Below, in pieces: positions 1 through 12,919 of a stretch of DNA of 64,000 bases. The notes under the pieces are model-generated. The model was given only the letters and a program-made list of their open reading frames with translations, was not told where the DNA came from and ran no database searches. Position 1 is the stretch's first letter; each line of letters opens with the position of its first letter. The DNA is from Siphonodentalium dalli (lineage: Eukaryota; Mollusca; Scaphopoda; Gadilida; Siphonodentaliidae). The position numbers and the translations under genes were made by a program. Location of the stretch: NCBI GenBank assembly GCA_032622095.1, contig CP136066.1, positions 170,696,664-170,760,663 on the forward strand, given 5' to 3'.

Positions 1-1192
1 GAGTGACATCTTATGGTCATAATGGTTTATAATAATCTAACTTTCATGTTAAATTACGCATAGAATATTCCGGTTGATTGTCACCGACATCGCATTTTGT
101 GACATCGCTGTATATTTTGTTTACGTTTTAAGTGAAAGCCGAAGTCGTACGGAAGAAATCCGGTACAGTCCGGAGTTTGTTCTGGCTATACAAACAAAAT
201 GGCGGCCCCCATATTATTCTAATGCTCGTTGTGTTTACACTGTTTTAAACTGTGAGATGGTTGTAATTCCCGCAATTTATTTAATGTATTACATTTATAT
301 CTTCAATATTTACTTAATCTATGCATTTATTTATTTATTGACACGTACAATTCCGATTACAATGGAGAATTCATCGTGCGTGGTTGATCGAAAATCTACG
401 GAATATTTTCCCCGGAAAATGCCGAACGCAGTTCGCGAGGTCAACTGAGTTCGCATACTTTTAAAATTATGTAAACATTGCGTTAAATGTCTCTTTTCAC
501 ATTAAATTACCGCGTTCAAATCACAACTGATGTGGGATTCAGATCAAATAGCATGTCTTCTGTGGAAAATATCCGTTTATTGTCGCAATTGTGATATTTT
601 ATTTCATATAATTGTGGTTTTATTCTTGACAGCATGAATAGCGATACACTCCTTGCGTTTTGCCTAGGAGGGTGTATCCCAATGCAAATTGAACTGATTT
701 GTGATGAATATCGTCTTTTCAAGCGATGTGTGAGGTTTATGTTCATCCTGTGTTCTGACTAAGTTTTATGATATCGGATACTTCACTATATATTTGTCTT
801 AAACATCTTGTCTTGCAGTATATCATTCCCACAATGAATTTCTCAAGTTAAATTATATTGCATGTGTATATATGTCTTCATGTAACTTTTGTATATATAT
901 ATATTGTACCATAATGGTCTCCATATTTGGAGGAATAAACATATCTCTCTCTAAGTCGTGTTATAAGAAGCCTATGCAGGCGGGCTTGGACTAAACACCA
1001 GCAAATCGCCATACCAATATCTTAGCTGGTTTTAGTACAAGAAGACTTGGACTATATATAAAGAGCTCGCAAGGTCATATTTTTCATTTACAGAAGAGAC
1101 ATCGCAATTGATTTTCTCCAAGTTCGAAATAATTGAATTAAACGCTTACGCTCAGTGGGGAATCGTGCTATTTAAATTATTAATGTTTAGCT
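1..1192. other. AT-rich non-coding stretch, no gene seen
   Basis: No frame here looks coding: the short open frames lack recognisable domains and biased composition. A short TA run lies at about 885-905, followed by TCTCTCTC near 945. Nothing else was recognised. Confidence 0.5.
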
Positions 1193-1651
1193 AAAGTCTG
1201 AGTTTAGTGTGCATGTCATTTGCAGAAGAGGTCCCAGAGGGTTAATGTATTGATACTATCCCACATAGCGGGCTAGCATAACTAAATTCACCATCTGGGG
1301 ACCTCATTCTGATAAGGCCTCATCTTCTCTGGAAAGTTTCTTTATTGTCAAATTTCTATAGAAATTTCTTCACATAGATTCTATTTCTTTGTTAGTGTAG
1401 TTTATCTATATCCCCAAAATTGGCAGACGACACATTGCATAATCTAGGTTCTCAATGGGTGTACATGACAATATTCACCATTTTGGAACTTCAGTCTGAG
1501 TCTATGTCTCCAATAGCGGGTGAGTTCATGCAGAATGAGGTCCCATGAGGGTGAATTTAGTGATGCTAGCCCGCTGTGCGGGATAGCGTCACTATAATAC
1601 CCACTGGGGACCTCATTCTGCAAATGACAGGCACACTAAACTCAGACTTGA
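1193..1651. repeat. Foldback element made of two palindromes in inverted orientation
   Basis: The outer ends are inverted copies: AAGTCTGAGTTTAGTGTGC at 1194-1212 matches the reverse complement of 1632-1650. Inside lie two imperfect palindromes, 1228-1305 and 1537-1614. Each begins GAGGTCCC and ends GGGACCTC, and their inner arms carry the GCTAGC segment next to CCCGC or GCGGG. The second palindrome is the reverse complement of the first. About 230 bp of unrelated AT-rich sequence separates them. This is the architecture of a non-autonomous foldback or MITE-type element. No transposase is present and the superfamily is unknown. Confidence 0.7.
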
Positions 1652-4600
1652 CCCGAACAAGCTCACTGATCGAGACGGAGAGGCTGTGGGTGTTCACAAA
1701 CTTTCGTACTAAAATATCGGCGTTTATTCACTTGCCTAAATTATGCATAATATCTTTCAGAAAGTCAGGAACTACCCGTGGTGTAAATGGATTATCTCAT
1801 GCATGCTGTACCCCGCTTAATCTAAATAGTAATGCCATAAATTACAATCAATGGAGTGATAATGAACGATGAATGTTGAAATAATAGTAGAGGTCAACCC
1901 GGAGAGACATATGCCATTTTGGACCAATCGGGTAAATTATCGTTGCCTGAGAATTATAATGTCGAAAATGAGAAGTTGGTATCGTTGGAATCGCCACGAA
2001 GTTGTCTTTACTTTGCCCATGAACCGTGCATTCGCCCCACGATAAATGCTGTGCAATTTTGTTGTATGTCCATGTGTGCAAAATTTTCCGTGCTAAAATG
2101 TCGTATCTCCTTGACCAATTGCATCACCCAAAATCGTCACGTGGAAAAACTATGACGAAAGGCGGATTCTGAAATTTGGAAGAAATTGTATCTCAAGAAA
2201 ATAACAATGTTTCATTATATTCTCACACTTGTCAATTAGTGGTTTGCTATGTTGTCTTCGCAAATGTTTAGTCAACTAAATATGCTTGTTTAAACGCATG
2301 TTATGAGATATGAAGCATCTTACTATGTGTGGCACTGGAGATACAACATTCTTTCCATGACGTGAATTCAAGCTATCGATGGCTCGTTCTGATGTTATCG
2401 AGAATCGACATTATAGCACGCATGTTTCTGTCCAAGAATTTATGATATATAAAGTATGTATATTTAGCTATATTATAGTGTGTTGATGGGTCTTACAAAC
2501 GTCGACCTTCACATCCCTGATATCACCCAAATTCACATTCCAATTTTTACTTTTAATGTGATTAATTCTTGTCACATTTACGGCAGAAACGTTATCGGAA
2601 AACAATATTTAAAAATAATGGGACGTGCGTGATTTTTACCGGGGAGGGGGTGTTTCCCCACCAAAACGTTTCCAAAATGCAACCCTTGAACCAGACTTTA
2701 CCAAAAAAAATTTAACTGTTTGGAAAATTTGACCCCACTGTGTTTGAATTTGCTAACTGTCACCTCACGCTTTCAAGGATTTCGCTACCAAAAGCAACAT
2801 ATCTAACTTTTTTGTTTACAAAAGGAAGATGACAATATTTAACCTGATAGTGCATTGCTCTGTCAATAAAAATGCGAATAATGCTATGTGGGACCAACAT
2901 ACTACTGGTCGGGATTGCAACGCGATATCCAGTACTCTGTGTAAGACACTGTAGACGCGATATTCACGGACTAATCTTAAACATTCAATGTTGTGGTCGG
3001 ACTCATATGCATGCCACATAACACAAATTAACACATGTCAAAGGTAAAGACAGCCTCACAACACAAATAGAACCAGGTCACCCGTGCGTCTAGGTGGTGG
3101 GCACGGTATACTCGTCCATAATAAGAAAACATTCAATATCTCGGAAATCTTCGGCCCAGTTGTCTAATTTGCGCGTTGCATTTTGTCAGACCGTTGATAC
3201 GCAGTTTTGCAGGTGAAGAAATATGACTTTAATTATTAACAGGCGTCGGTTTCATTAAAGTGTAGTTTAGTTCTTTTCACTTAAGTGAAACATGTAGTGA
3301 TTTCAAGAAACGAACCAGTTACGTGTTGGTTCAACGTGCTTGTTAGTGATTCTACATTCTCGATTGTATATCTGATCCCGACACCAAACGGAGAAAATTT
3401 ACGTAAATAACAGCTGGAAGCTCCAGTGATCGAAAAACATATTCTATCAAATGAGAACATTGTCGACATACGAAGCATGATACACTGGATGCCAGTGGTG
3501 GACAGACAATTTTTATGAAACAATTTCCAGAAAATAGTTGTTCGTGTTTGGTATATTTGTTTTGCGGTCCCTGGTCACAAATGGAACGAACGATTTATGA
3601 TTTGCTCAATGACTGTCGTCTTAAATTGAAAGTTTCATATCTTTGTTGTGATTTTAAGTTTGATGTTCTAGAACATAATTCGCTTTGAGGTTCACTAAAT
3701 TGCATTTGTTACAGTCATTTATTTCCAATGTTTTTAGCGAGTTTGGCTCTTCGGTTCATCTGTATGAGCCCAATGTCACAGGAAGTATTATACTGTTGCC
3801 GATTTCGAAACACATTTTCGTTATTATAACATTATTATACTAGTAACTGGACTTCGAGTCCAAGTTATTACGCTTGTCCCGATCTCATTGTTTATCGTGA
3901 TTACCAGTTCAATTGTCCTTGTGTTTCTGTTTGACCAGGTGTTTTTGAGAGTCCAAGTTGAATACATAATTGTGTTCTATTTTCCCTGTTTGATGAAGTT
4001 ATTCTAACAGTATTCAGTTTTTAAATAATATTGTATTAATAATCAATTTCCCGCTTGCATTTCTTCGAGCAACTGTATTACAATCAGCTTCCACAACACA
4101 TCGATGTTATTGATTTGCTGATTTTCAACTTTCTGGTCGGTATTTGTGCTGAACTCTTAACTTTTGATTCTCAGTCGGGGGTAAATTTGGTCCTTCTCGG
4201 CGTAGAAAAAAACAATGCATTTCAAATTTCATGAGATAGAAAAGAACAAAGAGAACGGCACATACACGTGGTGATACTGTATACAACGCTAAATGTATAT
4301 TTAGTCCGTTTGTTCATTTGATAATTGTATTACAAATACCATAAAACATTTTTGAGTTATATAGTTGTAATCACAAATCAAAGCGACTTCAGGCCTTAAT
4401 TCGCGATGAGTCTGAGGGTTAACATTTGTACTTACATGGAAAGTACATGACGATAATTATTATAGGCTTACATTGTTCTTATATTGACTATTTGTATTGT
4501 TTAAGTTACGATAATCTGATGCTGACATTTATAATGATTGTTTGTGAGTAAACGACATCCAATTTCAATAAAATCCAGGGTTTGTTTACAAACAATGACT

Positions 4601-5859
4601 AGAATCCCCAAAATTTCCAAATTGGTGCAATGATCATAAGAACAAAATATGTCTATTTTTTTCATTTTCTCTGTTTGTGGATTGTAAAATGTTTAACCAT
4701 CAGTCCATCGCGAAGGTACCTATTCGCTTTAAGTGCACTAAATATTACATGTGAACATAACTATGACATGACTATACTGAATAATTTCACGATTGATTCT
4801 CACCGGATCGACATGTGGAAGCTAAGTTAGGAAAATCTCCAGATGTGCTATCATTGGTGGAATTATAAAGCTCTATAGTTCACATATCAAACAACAAGCA
4901 CACATTGTATTCTTACACAATTATATATTATGTATATAGTCTATTTCCGGTGCGTGCATGCCCTTGCATGTGGGACTATGATGCTCTTTAATACCATTTA
5001 TTCATATACTATTGGCCCATGACCGTTCATCGGGAGCACAGAGGGCGGCGTTTTATTACATTTTATTGCAGAAATGAACGGAGAGTTCAATGAGGTCACG
5101 GGATTTGGATAGCGAGCAACATCAACAAACATCACGAACCCCGAGGGGCTTCATACAAAGTCTTTTGAATGTGTTGGCATTGAATCCGTTGTGTATTACT
5201 TATATGTATATACTTTAACAAAGTGTTATCACCAACGCTGTTTTTCTTCATTTATAATTATAATCAGGGTTCCAGGCAATTTTAGTTTCATGTTTCGGCG
5301 ATTTAGTTAGATTGGCAGCATTAATTATCGCATTGTTTCCGAACAAAATGGCATCGGTATACATAGACCCAGTGTTAAAATAGTTCACATTTAGTGCTCT
5401 GTCAGCGGAACAGAACCAATGGCGATTATAAATTACTTATTGCATGTTGTTGTTGTAACCTCAGGTCTGGAAACCGGAATGCAACATTAATGCCAACAGT
5501 ATTATCACAATAGACATTATTTCATACAGAGGAGATTTACTATGTAAAAGTGTCGTATCTCCTTCGAGATTATGATCGAGAAGCCAGACGATGATTGTTT
5601 ACGAAAAATGTATCTTCAAACACCTTTTTCGTCATTTACTCACAATCGCGTGGACAACTGGTCATGAAATCCCCCATTAGAGTAGATATATATGTGATCC
5701 ATTATATTGTCGCATTTTCCAATATTTACGAACTGTTTATGTACGGAAACTGACCTACCGAAATTTCAAACTCAAAACTCAAATGGAGAAATGGACTTAA
5801 AACATTATAGTTCTCAGACGACGATATGTTGGCTGAACGGCATACCAAAGTATTTAGTT

Positions 5860-6380
5860 ACGAAGAGAGTAAAATCCAAGATGGCTGTCGGTGGTTATGT
5901 TTTTAAACAAAATTAAGAAAAAATAGATAAACCCCCATCCAGAAGTAACCCCGAAGATTCATTTGAAATTTGGGATGAAAAATATTGGTTGTAAGGCGTG
6001 CCAAAAAAATATAATCAGGCTAAAAGTAAAAGCCCAAGATGGCTGCCGGCGGCCATGTTTTTTGTTTATGAAAATCGTTCAAATTCAGCATCTCTCGTTC
6101 AGAGCTGATTCTAAACATCCCGGTCAATTTTCAAAACAATTCTCTTTAACTGTGAGCTGCAGGGTAAGCTGGTGAATTCAAATATGAAATTCAAGAGAGA
6201 TGCTGGTGGCCATGTTATTTAACGAATTTCGGATCTCCCCGCATATCCATATGACGTTTGGTGACGACCGGATGAGGGATGTGGCCTGTGTGGTGTGCCA
6301 AATGGAATTGTTGACGGATCACGGATGTACGTACGGACGGACGGACAACGGACACCAACCCATGCCACTTGACTTTCAAG
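5860..6380. repeat. Dispersed repeat with 'AAGATGGCTGCCGGCGGCCAT' type blocks
   Basis: Phrases of the form 'aagatggctg..ggcggccatg' recur at about 5878, 6040 and 6205. They are followed by a CATATGACGTTTGGTGACGA phrase and a GGACGGACGGACAACGGAC tail near 6335. The same phrases reappear in the tandem array at 32840-33690 and near 28345, 33875 and 35185. This marks one old, multi-copy interspersed family. Coding potential is not apparent. Confidence 0.55.
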
Positions 6381-7038
6381 TTGACCAAAACAACTTATAC
6401 TGTCTTCCAGAAATTTCAGCAGCACCCATAATCAAAAGATATACTTGCTGTCGGCTCGATTTTGTTCACATTCATGCCCGGGCCCCGGTGTCACAATACG
6501 CCATATCACTAACTTGCGGCCATATTTGATACACCAGGCCCGGTTCTGTGGTTTTAGTGCTACAGGTCAAAGTTCGGGAGTAGCATTCCATATCTGGAAG
6601 TCGTTAATCACGGAACCGGGGATTGATGAATCCATTACGGTCGCGACTCAGTGATATCGCTTATAGGTCGATAAATGCGAGTATGGAATTTACAAATTTT
6701 GGTTCACATGTCGATGCCTGATATGGTATGAATACAGTGCGTTTATTTCATGTCTCTTTGAAAGCAGCAGGGGAATTGTTATGAGCTCAGTCATAGGTCA
6801 TATCACACATATGTCACATTACACCGTTGTAACTTTGAAAACGATCGACCGAGACCACCAATATGCAGAGTTTATCTTCCTTAATAACTCGATAATACCG
6901 TTGTTGTGCACAGGCGATATTTTACCAACATTTTGTGCACTTCGGCGATATCAATATACTTACGAAGCGTACATGGTCAAACGTTACCCCGGTCAAGCAT
7001 ACAAACTGTATAAATACATTTGTCTAATTTCGTGCATT

Positions 7039-7132
7039 TCGTTCGTTGCAGAAATATTCATATTTGTTCAAATCGCCATCAACAAAAGGAATATTAAAAT
7101 ATATATAGTTTTGTTCATATGCCAAACATACT
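7039..7132. repeat. Interspersed repeat copy (partner at 17065-17155)
   Basis: About 90 bp beginning TTCGTTCGTTGCAGAAATAT and ending TTCATATGCCAAACATA is nearly identical to 17065-17155 in the same orientation. A related fragment (ACAAATATGAATATTTTCGA, opposite strand) is present near 51145. Function unknown. Confidence 0.65.
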
Positions 7133-7429
7133 TGTATCGTGATAATGTTTAGCTGTTTCGTTGAACTCACTGAATTTATCAACATGTTTTGTTTTCAAAA
7201 AATACTCTGCGGAAATGTCTGTAGCACATTTATCCCTGTGTTTACTAAATACTTATTGGCGTTTAGTTGCATTGGGAAATAGGAAATGTAAATATATAAG
7301 TTCAACACGATCATGAACAAGGTTTGTTAAACTTATGATGTGAACATTCCCAACATTGAATATCAATAGGTTATCTGCAGCGGAAATCGCCAAGTCGTTG
7401 ATGTGTCTGTGATGTGAGGGATGCCTCAC

Positions 7430-7592
7430 ATGCCAGTTTGGAACACTGACAGAGAATAAAACCCTCCACAGGTCTGATTCTTGTCTCCGGGGCAAGCCAT
7501 GTTACATGATGATTCAGCACGAGATCCGTATCTGCCATAACTCATGCCACAGAAACACTGATACGTGAACTGCAATCCTGCATACTGGTAAC
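7430..7592 (-). CDS. PAN-WSC secreted protein, exon 3: second half of WSC domain
   Basis: Read on the minus strand, this exon starts after a TTTCAG acceptor and encodes YQYAGLQFTYQCFCG, then a loop with two cysteines (SSC and MAC) and the closing block NQTCGGFYSLSVFQT. That is the C-terminal half of a WSC domain, a small disulfide-rich module thought to bind carbohydrate and found in extracellular proteins. Five cysteines are here; the three missing ones are in the exon at 21324-21184. The first codon is split after base 1 (phase 1), matching that exon's donor. The 3' border is less certain: AT|GTGAGG at 7430/7429 is the best donor, because an in-frame TGA follows at once. The frame upstream of the acceptor is intron and overlaps a dispersed repeat. 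Later exons were not found. Confidence 0.85.
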
Positions 7593-7736
7593 CTGAAACA
7601 TATCCATAAACACTGAGAATTTGTTCATGAACATTGAGGCAACGGATGCTCATACATACCAAATATCTCCATAGATATATAAACACGCGACAATTATCTG
7701 ATCTGAGGTGTGTGCTATTTTGCAATATATACCCGC

Positions 7737-8011
7737 CCAAATACGCACATAATCGACCTATAATATGAAATATGCACATAATGTGATTATTAGGTTCTGA
7801 AATAAGCAGATAATGGACTCTTATCCGTTATTTCGTGTTATGTTGCGGGCCAAAGTGAAAACATCTGTCAAAGAGCACACACCTGCAAATTCATGAGTTG
7901 GCTTCTTTATATCATTGTCAGCACATAATCTGCTTAGAATCGCTTCATTATGTGTCGATGTGACATTTTCTGCACATTATCGACTCAAAATGAGCCGATT
8001 CTAAGCAGATT
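7737..8011. repeat. Inverted-repeat-containing element, copy 1
   Basis: This segment matches 12541-12825 in the opposite orientation. Shared landmarks are CACATAATCGACCTATAAT at the outer end, AATAAGCAGATAATGGACTC, and the GCAAATTCATGAGTTGGCTT region. Its inner end is an imperfect palindrome at 7927-8011 with arms AATCTGCTTAGAATCG and CGATTCTAAGCAGATT. The two copies sit 4.5 kb apart inside the large second intron of the PAN-WSC gene. Confidence 0.65.
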
Positions 8012-9027
8012 AGCTACCTAAAACATGTTCTATTATAAGCTGGTTTTCGGAACAGGATTTATTTTTCGCCTCGAGTGAAATAAGATGATTGTCTACAACA
8101 AACAATCCTTGCATTTCTCGATATGGGAACGGAATATGCAGATAAACCATCCAGATTGTTTGAAGTGAGTAGGCATGCCCTTGTGTTAATCGAAGTTATT
8201 TTATGTGAAATAATAAACTATGACCAACAACTAGATTGACTTATTAAATACTCTCCATTAAAGTGATGTGAAACGTAAATTGATCCTCACAATTGAATTC
8301 CCTGCGTCATTCTGTGGGAAGAGTGAATAAAATAACTCAGATACACGAAATCCCCCATCCTGAAGTCAGTTTGTACACATTATACGGCCATTCGGCTAAC
8401 TATTTCGATTTCATCAATCGTCCCGATTAATCTCGCCATAATAACACGAAAAAACAAACCGAATCGTTGTCTTGTGCAGTCACGGAAATGCCCGAGCACT
8501 TCCGACTCGATTGGGATTGAATCGGGTTTCGTTCTCACTTCTCATAAATGGCTTCTAGGGAGGATGACCGTTCGCTGGAATAGCGTCACATCAGAATATT
8601 AAAGCGAAAAACTAATTGACATCGCAATCGGTAGTCAATTCGACAGGGAAGGAATAGAAAGGGAATTGTTGCGTGAAATCACAAACGGAAGAACATTGGC
8701 CGAGTTAGTGGCAAAGATTATAATCGAACAGTGATCGAGAGGTAATAATTCCAAAATGTTACTATTTATAGAAAATTGTAAGCGCATTGACCGAATTTTT
8801 ACATCAATCTGGCCGCAAGCACAGTACCGTGCAGAAAGAGTTGTCTTACTTTTGTAACTCAAAACTGTTTAATTACATTATACTTGTACAATAGTACAAT
8901 AATTGATATTCAATATGCCAATACTGACCATTTGTTAGCTCATTGGCCATGAAATATTTTTAAGTGCAAATTCTGTTGTCAAGCTTTAGTCAGCACTATT
9001 CATTCTGATAGATGATAACTATAATGG
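8012..9027. other. Intronic stretch, nothing recognised
   Basis: This part of the large intron between the two WSC exons contains no recognisable repeat, RNA gene or coding signal. Confidence 0.4.
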
Positions 9028-9494
9028 AAGGCCCTTTTCACATGTATTAGCTAATTGCACTTTAGCATAAGTGAATTACACGTACGCGTAATGTATTACA
9101 CTCAGCCTCAGGTGTAATGCACACATATAAAGCGTAATTCACTAACGCTTAACCGTATGATGTAGATAAAGAATTACTCCTATGAGTAATAGAATTATGA
9201 CTAGTGTGCTTAAGCGTAATTGATTTAAGTGTGCTTAAGCGTAATTGATTTACGCTTAAGCGTAATTGATTTACGCTTAAGCTCACTGGTAATTCATTTT
9301 CATTGATAGATTAATTACACTTACTCGTAAATGAATTATGCTTAAGCGATTATACGAGAAGCCGTTTTCACATTTATTCTGATTCTGCTTAATCGCAAAT
9401 CATTTAACGTTAAGTGTAAATCATTTGCACTTAAGAGCAAATCATTTATACTTAAATCCAAATCATATGCGCTTTAGCGGAAATAGTATGGGTC

Positions 9495-10310
9495 TATGGG
9501 AGGCCCTTTTCACATTTATTATTTATTTGCGCTTAAGCGCAAATATGTGTGCTTAAGCGTAAATCATTTGCGCTTAAGCGCAAATATGTGTCTATCAATT
9601 TATTTGCGCTTAAGCGCAAATACCTAACACTCCATTACATCCCTCTGATGTGAATGATTGAGTCCATCTCATATTATATTATCATGGGCCCATATATATA
9701 GTACCGGTAGTAGCCCTGTAGACTGGAAAGTTGAAAAAAGAAATCCATATGCATATCAGCATCTCTGTCCCTGGTGTCCCAAGAATTGGTGCCGCACTCC
9801 CAGAGCTCATGTATATTTTATTATCTCCTGCACAGATATATACCATTTCCATGGCCATAAATAGGGAATTAGGGGTTACTGGGGTTTGCTTCTCTCATAT
9901 GGTGTGCTCATTGACTTGAAGTAGGGGAAAACCCCCTATTTTCATAATATCAGCATCCCTGTCCCCAAGAATTTGTGTCTCCATCCCAGAGATATAGTAT
10001 ATTTTATAAAAGAGACATATCCTACACAGATCTATATCATTTCCATTCCATGGTCATAAAACAGATCTTGGGGTTTCTGGGGGATTGTTTCCTTCATATG
10101 GTGGGGCTATATCAACTTTAGTGATGTGTTTAGGCCTGTGCCATGTAAATTTAATTCAGGGGTGATCAATGCATATTGATTTTTATTTGCGCTTAAGTGC
10201 AAATGATTTGCGCTTAAGCGCAAATATGATCTATTTGCTTAAGCGCAAATGATAGAGGTTATTTGCGCTTAAGCGTAAATAAATAATAAATGTGAAAAGG
10301 GCCTCCCATA
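9495..10310. mobile_element. Non-autonomous DNA element with TATGGGAGGCCC inverted ends
   Basis: The left end reads TATGGGAGGCCCTTTTCAC and continues through a TTATTATTTATTTGCGCTTA stretch. The right end is its near-perfect reverse complement, finishing GTGAAAAGGGCCTCCCATA. The terminal repeats are about 50 bp. If the element begins TGGG, the flanking TA on both sides would be the target duplication. The unique middle (about 9630-10180) has no coding capacity for a transposase. Confidence 0.75.
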
Positions 10311-10754
10311 AAATAGATCACATTTATGGCAATTTTATGCTAAAGCGCAAATATATTATTAGACACTTATTTTTTGCGCTTGAGCGCAATTGATTTACAC
10401 TAATAAATAATATATTTGAAAAGGCTGTCTCCCATGCGATTCCCTCTAAACTCAAAGTTACTCTGGCAATAAGACATCAATCAAACATCGGTTTAGACTC
10501 CCCCATATACTATGAGATGGACTCAATTATTCAGACAGAGGAAATCAGTTGGAGTTCAAATAGGTATTTGCTTAAGCATTATTCATTTTAATTATGCTTA
10601 AGTGTAAATGAGTTCCGCGCTTAAGCGTAAATGAAGTACACTTAAACGTAATTCATATACACTCTCATTGAACTCCCCTCACGCTGAAATGGATGCAACC
10701 GCATTACTAATGCCAGTAACCTACATCAGGTTATACCAATACACATGAGGTATA

Positions 10755-11092
10755 TGGGGAGCCAAATTAACATTTAATAAATAATAGAGCTTAAGCGATA
10801 TAATTGACCTTAAGCGATATAATAAGGGAAGATATAATTGCGATTAAGTTCAATAAGGAATATCTAATTGCGCTTAGCAAATAAGGATATCTTGTTGCAC
10901 TTAAGCACAAAAAGGAATATCATATTGCACTTAAGCGCAATAAGGAATCTCTAAGCGCAATAAGGAATATTCTTATTGCGCTTAAGCGCGATAAGAAATA
11001 TTCTTATGCACTTAAGTGTAATTAGAGATTCCTTGATTGGGGGGGGGGCTTTAGCTCAATTATTTATTAAATGTTAATTTGGCTTCCTCCCA
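10755..11092. mobile_element. Related MITE with TGGGGAGCCAAATTAAC ends
   Basis: Left terminal sequence TGGGGAGCCAAATTAACATT is matched at the right by the reverse complement of AATGTTAATTTGGCTTCC, with TA on both flanks. The interior is mostly short AAGGAATAT / CTTAAGCGCAATAAGG units, so the subterminal octamer array fills almost the whole element. A G run of 10 lies at about 11040-11048. It is a cousin of the element at 9495-10310. Confidence 0.65.
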
Positions 11093-11230
11093 TAGAGGTG
11101 AGATAGCTGATGAACCCAATTACACTTAAGCGTAATTCAAATGTATAACGCTTATCGTAAGTTAATTATGCTTAAGCGTAAATAATTTACGCTTAAGTGT
11201 AATTAGCTACTATAAAGTGAATCTGGGATA

Positions 11231-12540
11231 AGGGGAGTACTCTAAATTGTTCTTTACACCAGCTGTTTCTACTAATTAAAAAGAATTCTCATTTATTTTG
11301 AAACTAATGAAAGACAACAGTATAATTTTTTACTGGTAATATTCATTATAAACTTGTACAAATCTGAAAACAAAACAAAATTTAATATTTAAGAAATTTA
11401 GAGTTCACTCTCTTACAGCAGCGACCACTATGCCAGGAAGACAAATCGATCTAGTTCAGCCCGATTGGGCTATTATTATAATTTATAGATCGATCGGTGG
11501 TTCACTTTCTGCATTTCAAATATTGCTAATAATTTCCATTTACAGAAGTCAATAATGTCATTGCAGATAACTTCATCTTAAATTTCGACCAAATATGTTG
11601 ACGTTTGATAAGAAACGCAGGAATTCCCCGATTTGTTTATTTTCAATCGATGAGAAGCATGACCACCTGGATCAGTTCGGAGGTGTGCCAATCGTATTTT
11701 GCATGCTGTGAATACCCATTCACGCCTAAATTTGCAAACAATCCATATATAACATATACACAGTGTGTACACTTTGTTAGTTGCCAATTAATTCTCGATA
11801 TTTCAATTAGAAAACATGAGATATCGATGCAAAAATCAAGACATTATCTAGTTTGTGTTTTGTTGAATCTACTTTCGGTTATCGACATGCCGGCTATTGT
11901 TTTGGCTGTTCTGTCAACCGTGCGTGCCAGCCGATCGTCGGTTTTCGGGCGGTTCCGATTTCTTCCGAATATAATTCCATGACCTCCACGCGATGATTCG
12001 CGCCGAAAATGTGGTTGTATCTGAGAAGATTTATTACTCTGACCGCAGTTTTCAACAATTTAATACGGGGCGAATACCGCATCAATAATATGCAACCTTG
12101 GGGTTTTATTTCTAGTTTTTTATTACCTTTATTATGGTATATCGGATACAGTTCTGTCTGACATGAAATATATACCCACCGGGAGTGAAGCTAATGACTT
12201 TAACGATATTATTCTATTGATATTTCACATGTCAAAATCATTGATATGTAAACATTACCGTCAGAGAGGAATTATCGATAAAAGTCCAGTTAGTCCAATA
12301 CGATATATCAAAGCATCGAACAATATTCTAACAATCATTTTCAGATTAAAATATTTAAACTTGCTACACGATTCGTGATGTTTGTTGACAAGTTGTAACA
12401 GTTTTGTTTACATAACAATGGTTTCAACACTTCATATTTCGTTCTTTGGGAACTATTAATAAGCATATAAGAACAACAGCCTGTTCTATAGAAAGCCAGC
12501 ACATTATAAGCTTGTAATAGCACATATTTTAGGTATATAT
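11231..12540. other. Intronic stretch, nothing recognised
   Basis: AT-rich sequence with a few short open frames on both strands (for example 11605-11982) that have no recognisable domain. No repeat or RNA gene was recognised. Confidence 0.4.
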
Positions 12541-12825
12541 AATCTGCTTATAATTGCCTCATATTGAGTCGATAATGTAATGAAAATGAGAAAATTTTGG
12601 TCACGTCGACTTATAATGAGGCGATTCTAAGCAGATAGTGTGCGGACAATGACACAAAGAAGCCAACTCACGACTTTGCAGGTGAACGCTCTTGAACACG
12701 TGTTTCGCTGTGACTCGCGCCATAAAACGAAATAACTGGTAAGAGTCCATTATCTGCTTATTTCAGAATCAAATAATCACTTTATATGTACCTATTTAAC
12801 ATTATAGGTCGATTACGTGCTTATT
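12541..12825. repeat. Inverted-repeat-containing element, copy 2 (inverted)
   Basis: This is the reverse-oriented partner of 7737-8011. The palindrome part is 12541-12636 with arms AATCTGCTTATAATTGC and GCGATTCTAAGCAGAT. The outer end reads ATTATAGGTCGATTACGTGC near 12801-12820. Confidence 0.65.
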
Positions 12826-12919
12826 TGCTCGAGGATATGTTGAAGAACAAAGTTTATTCATTTCTTCTTATTGGTGATGTTTTTATTTTTCCCCAATTTG
12901 AAACAGTTTTTATAGAACA

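Larger units (their letters stand above)
1652..7429. other. Long non-coding stretch downstream of the PAN-WSC exons
   Basis: Any further exons of the minus-strand PAN-WSC gene should lie here or beyond the window, but I could not identify one with confidence. Recognisable content is a dispersed repeat at about 5860-6380 and a repeat copy at 7039-7132. Short frames such as 1919-2155 and 3523-3281 have no recognisable domain. Confidence 0.4.
9028..11230. repeat. Cluster of MITE-like elements loaded with GCTTAAGC octamers
   Basis: The self-complementary octamer GCTTAAGC and near variants occur dozens of times, usually as ATTTGCGCTTAAGCGCAAAT (a 20-bp perfect palindrome) or with GTAATT flanks. 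The octamers concentrate just inside long terminal inverted repeats: 9495-10310 and 10755-11092 are two bounded elements, and partial ends occur near 9028, 9360 and 10405. Such subterminal motif arrays are typical of transposase-binding regions of DNA transposons. No transposase ORF is present, so these are non-autonomous copies. Confidence 0.7.

Noticed and set aside
3281-3523. Minus-strand 80-codon frame with several cysteines as a further exon of the PAN-WSC gene
   Set aside because: No recognisable domain and no splice sites with matching phase; start is not an ATG.
6950-7005. Possible 42-bp exon with a CGTAAGTAT donor near 6960
   Set aside because: Peptide too short to recognise, and the nearby sequence is a dispersed repeat.
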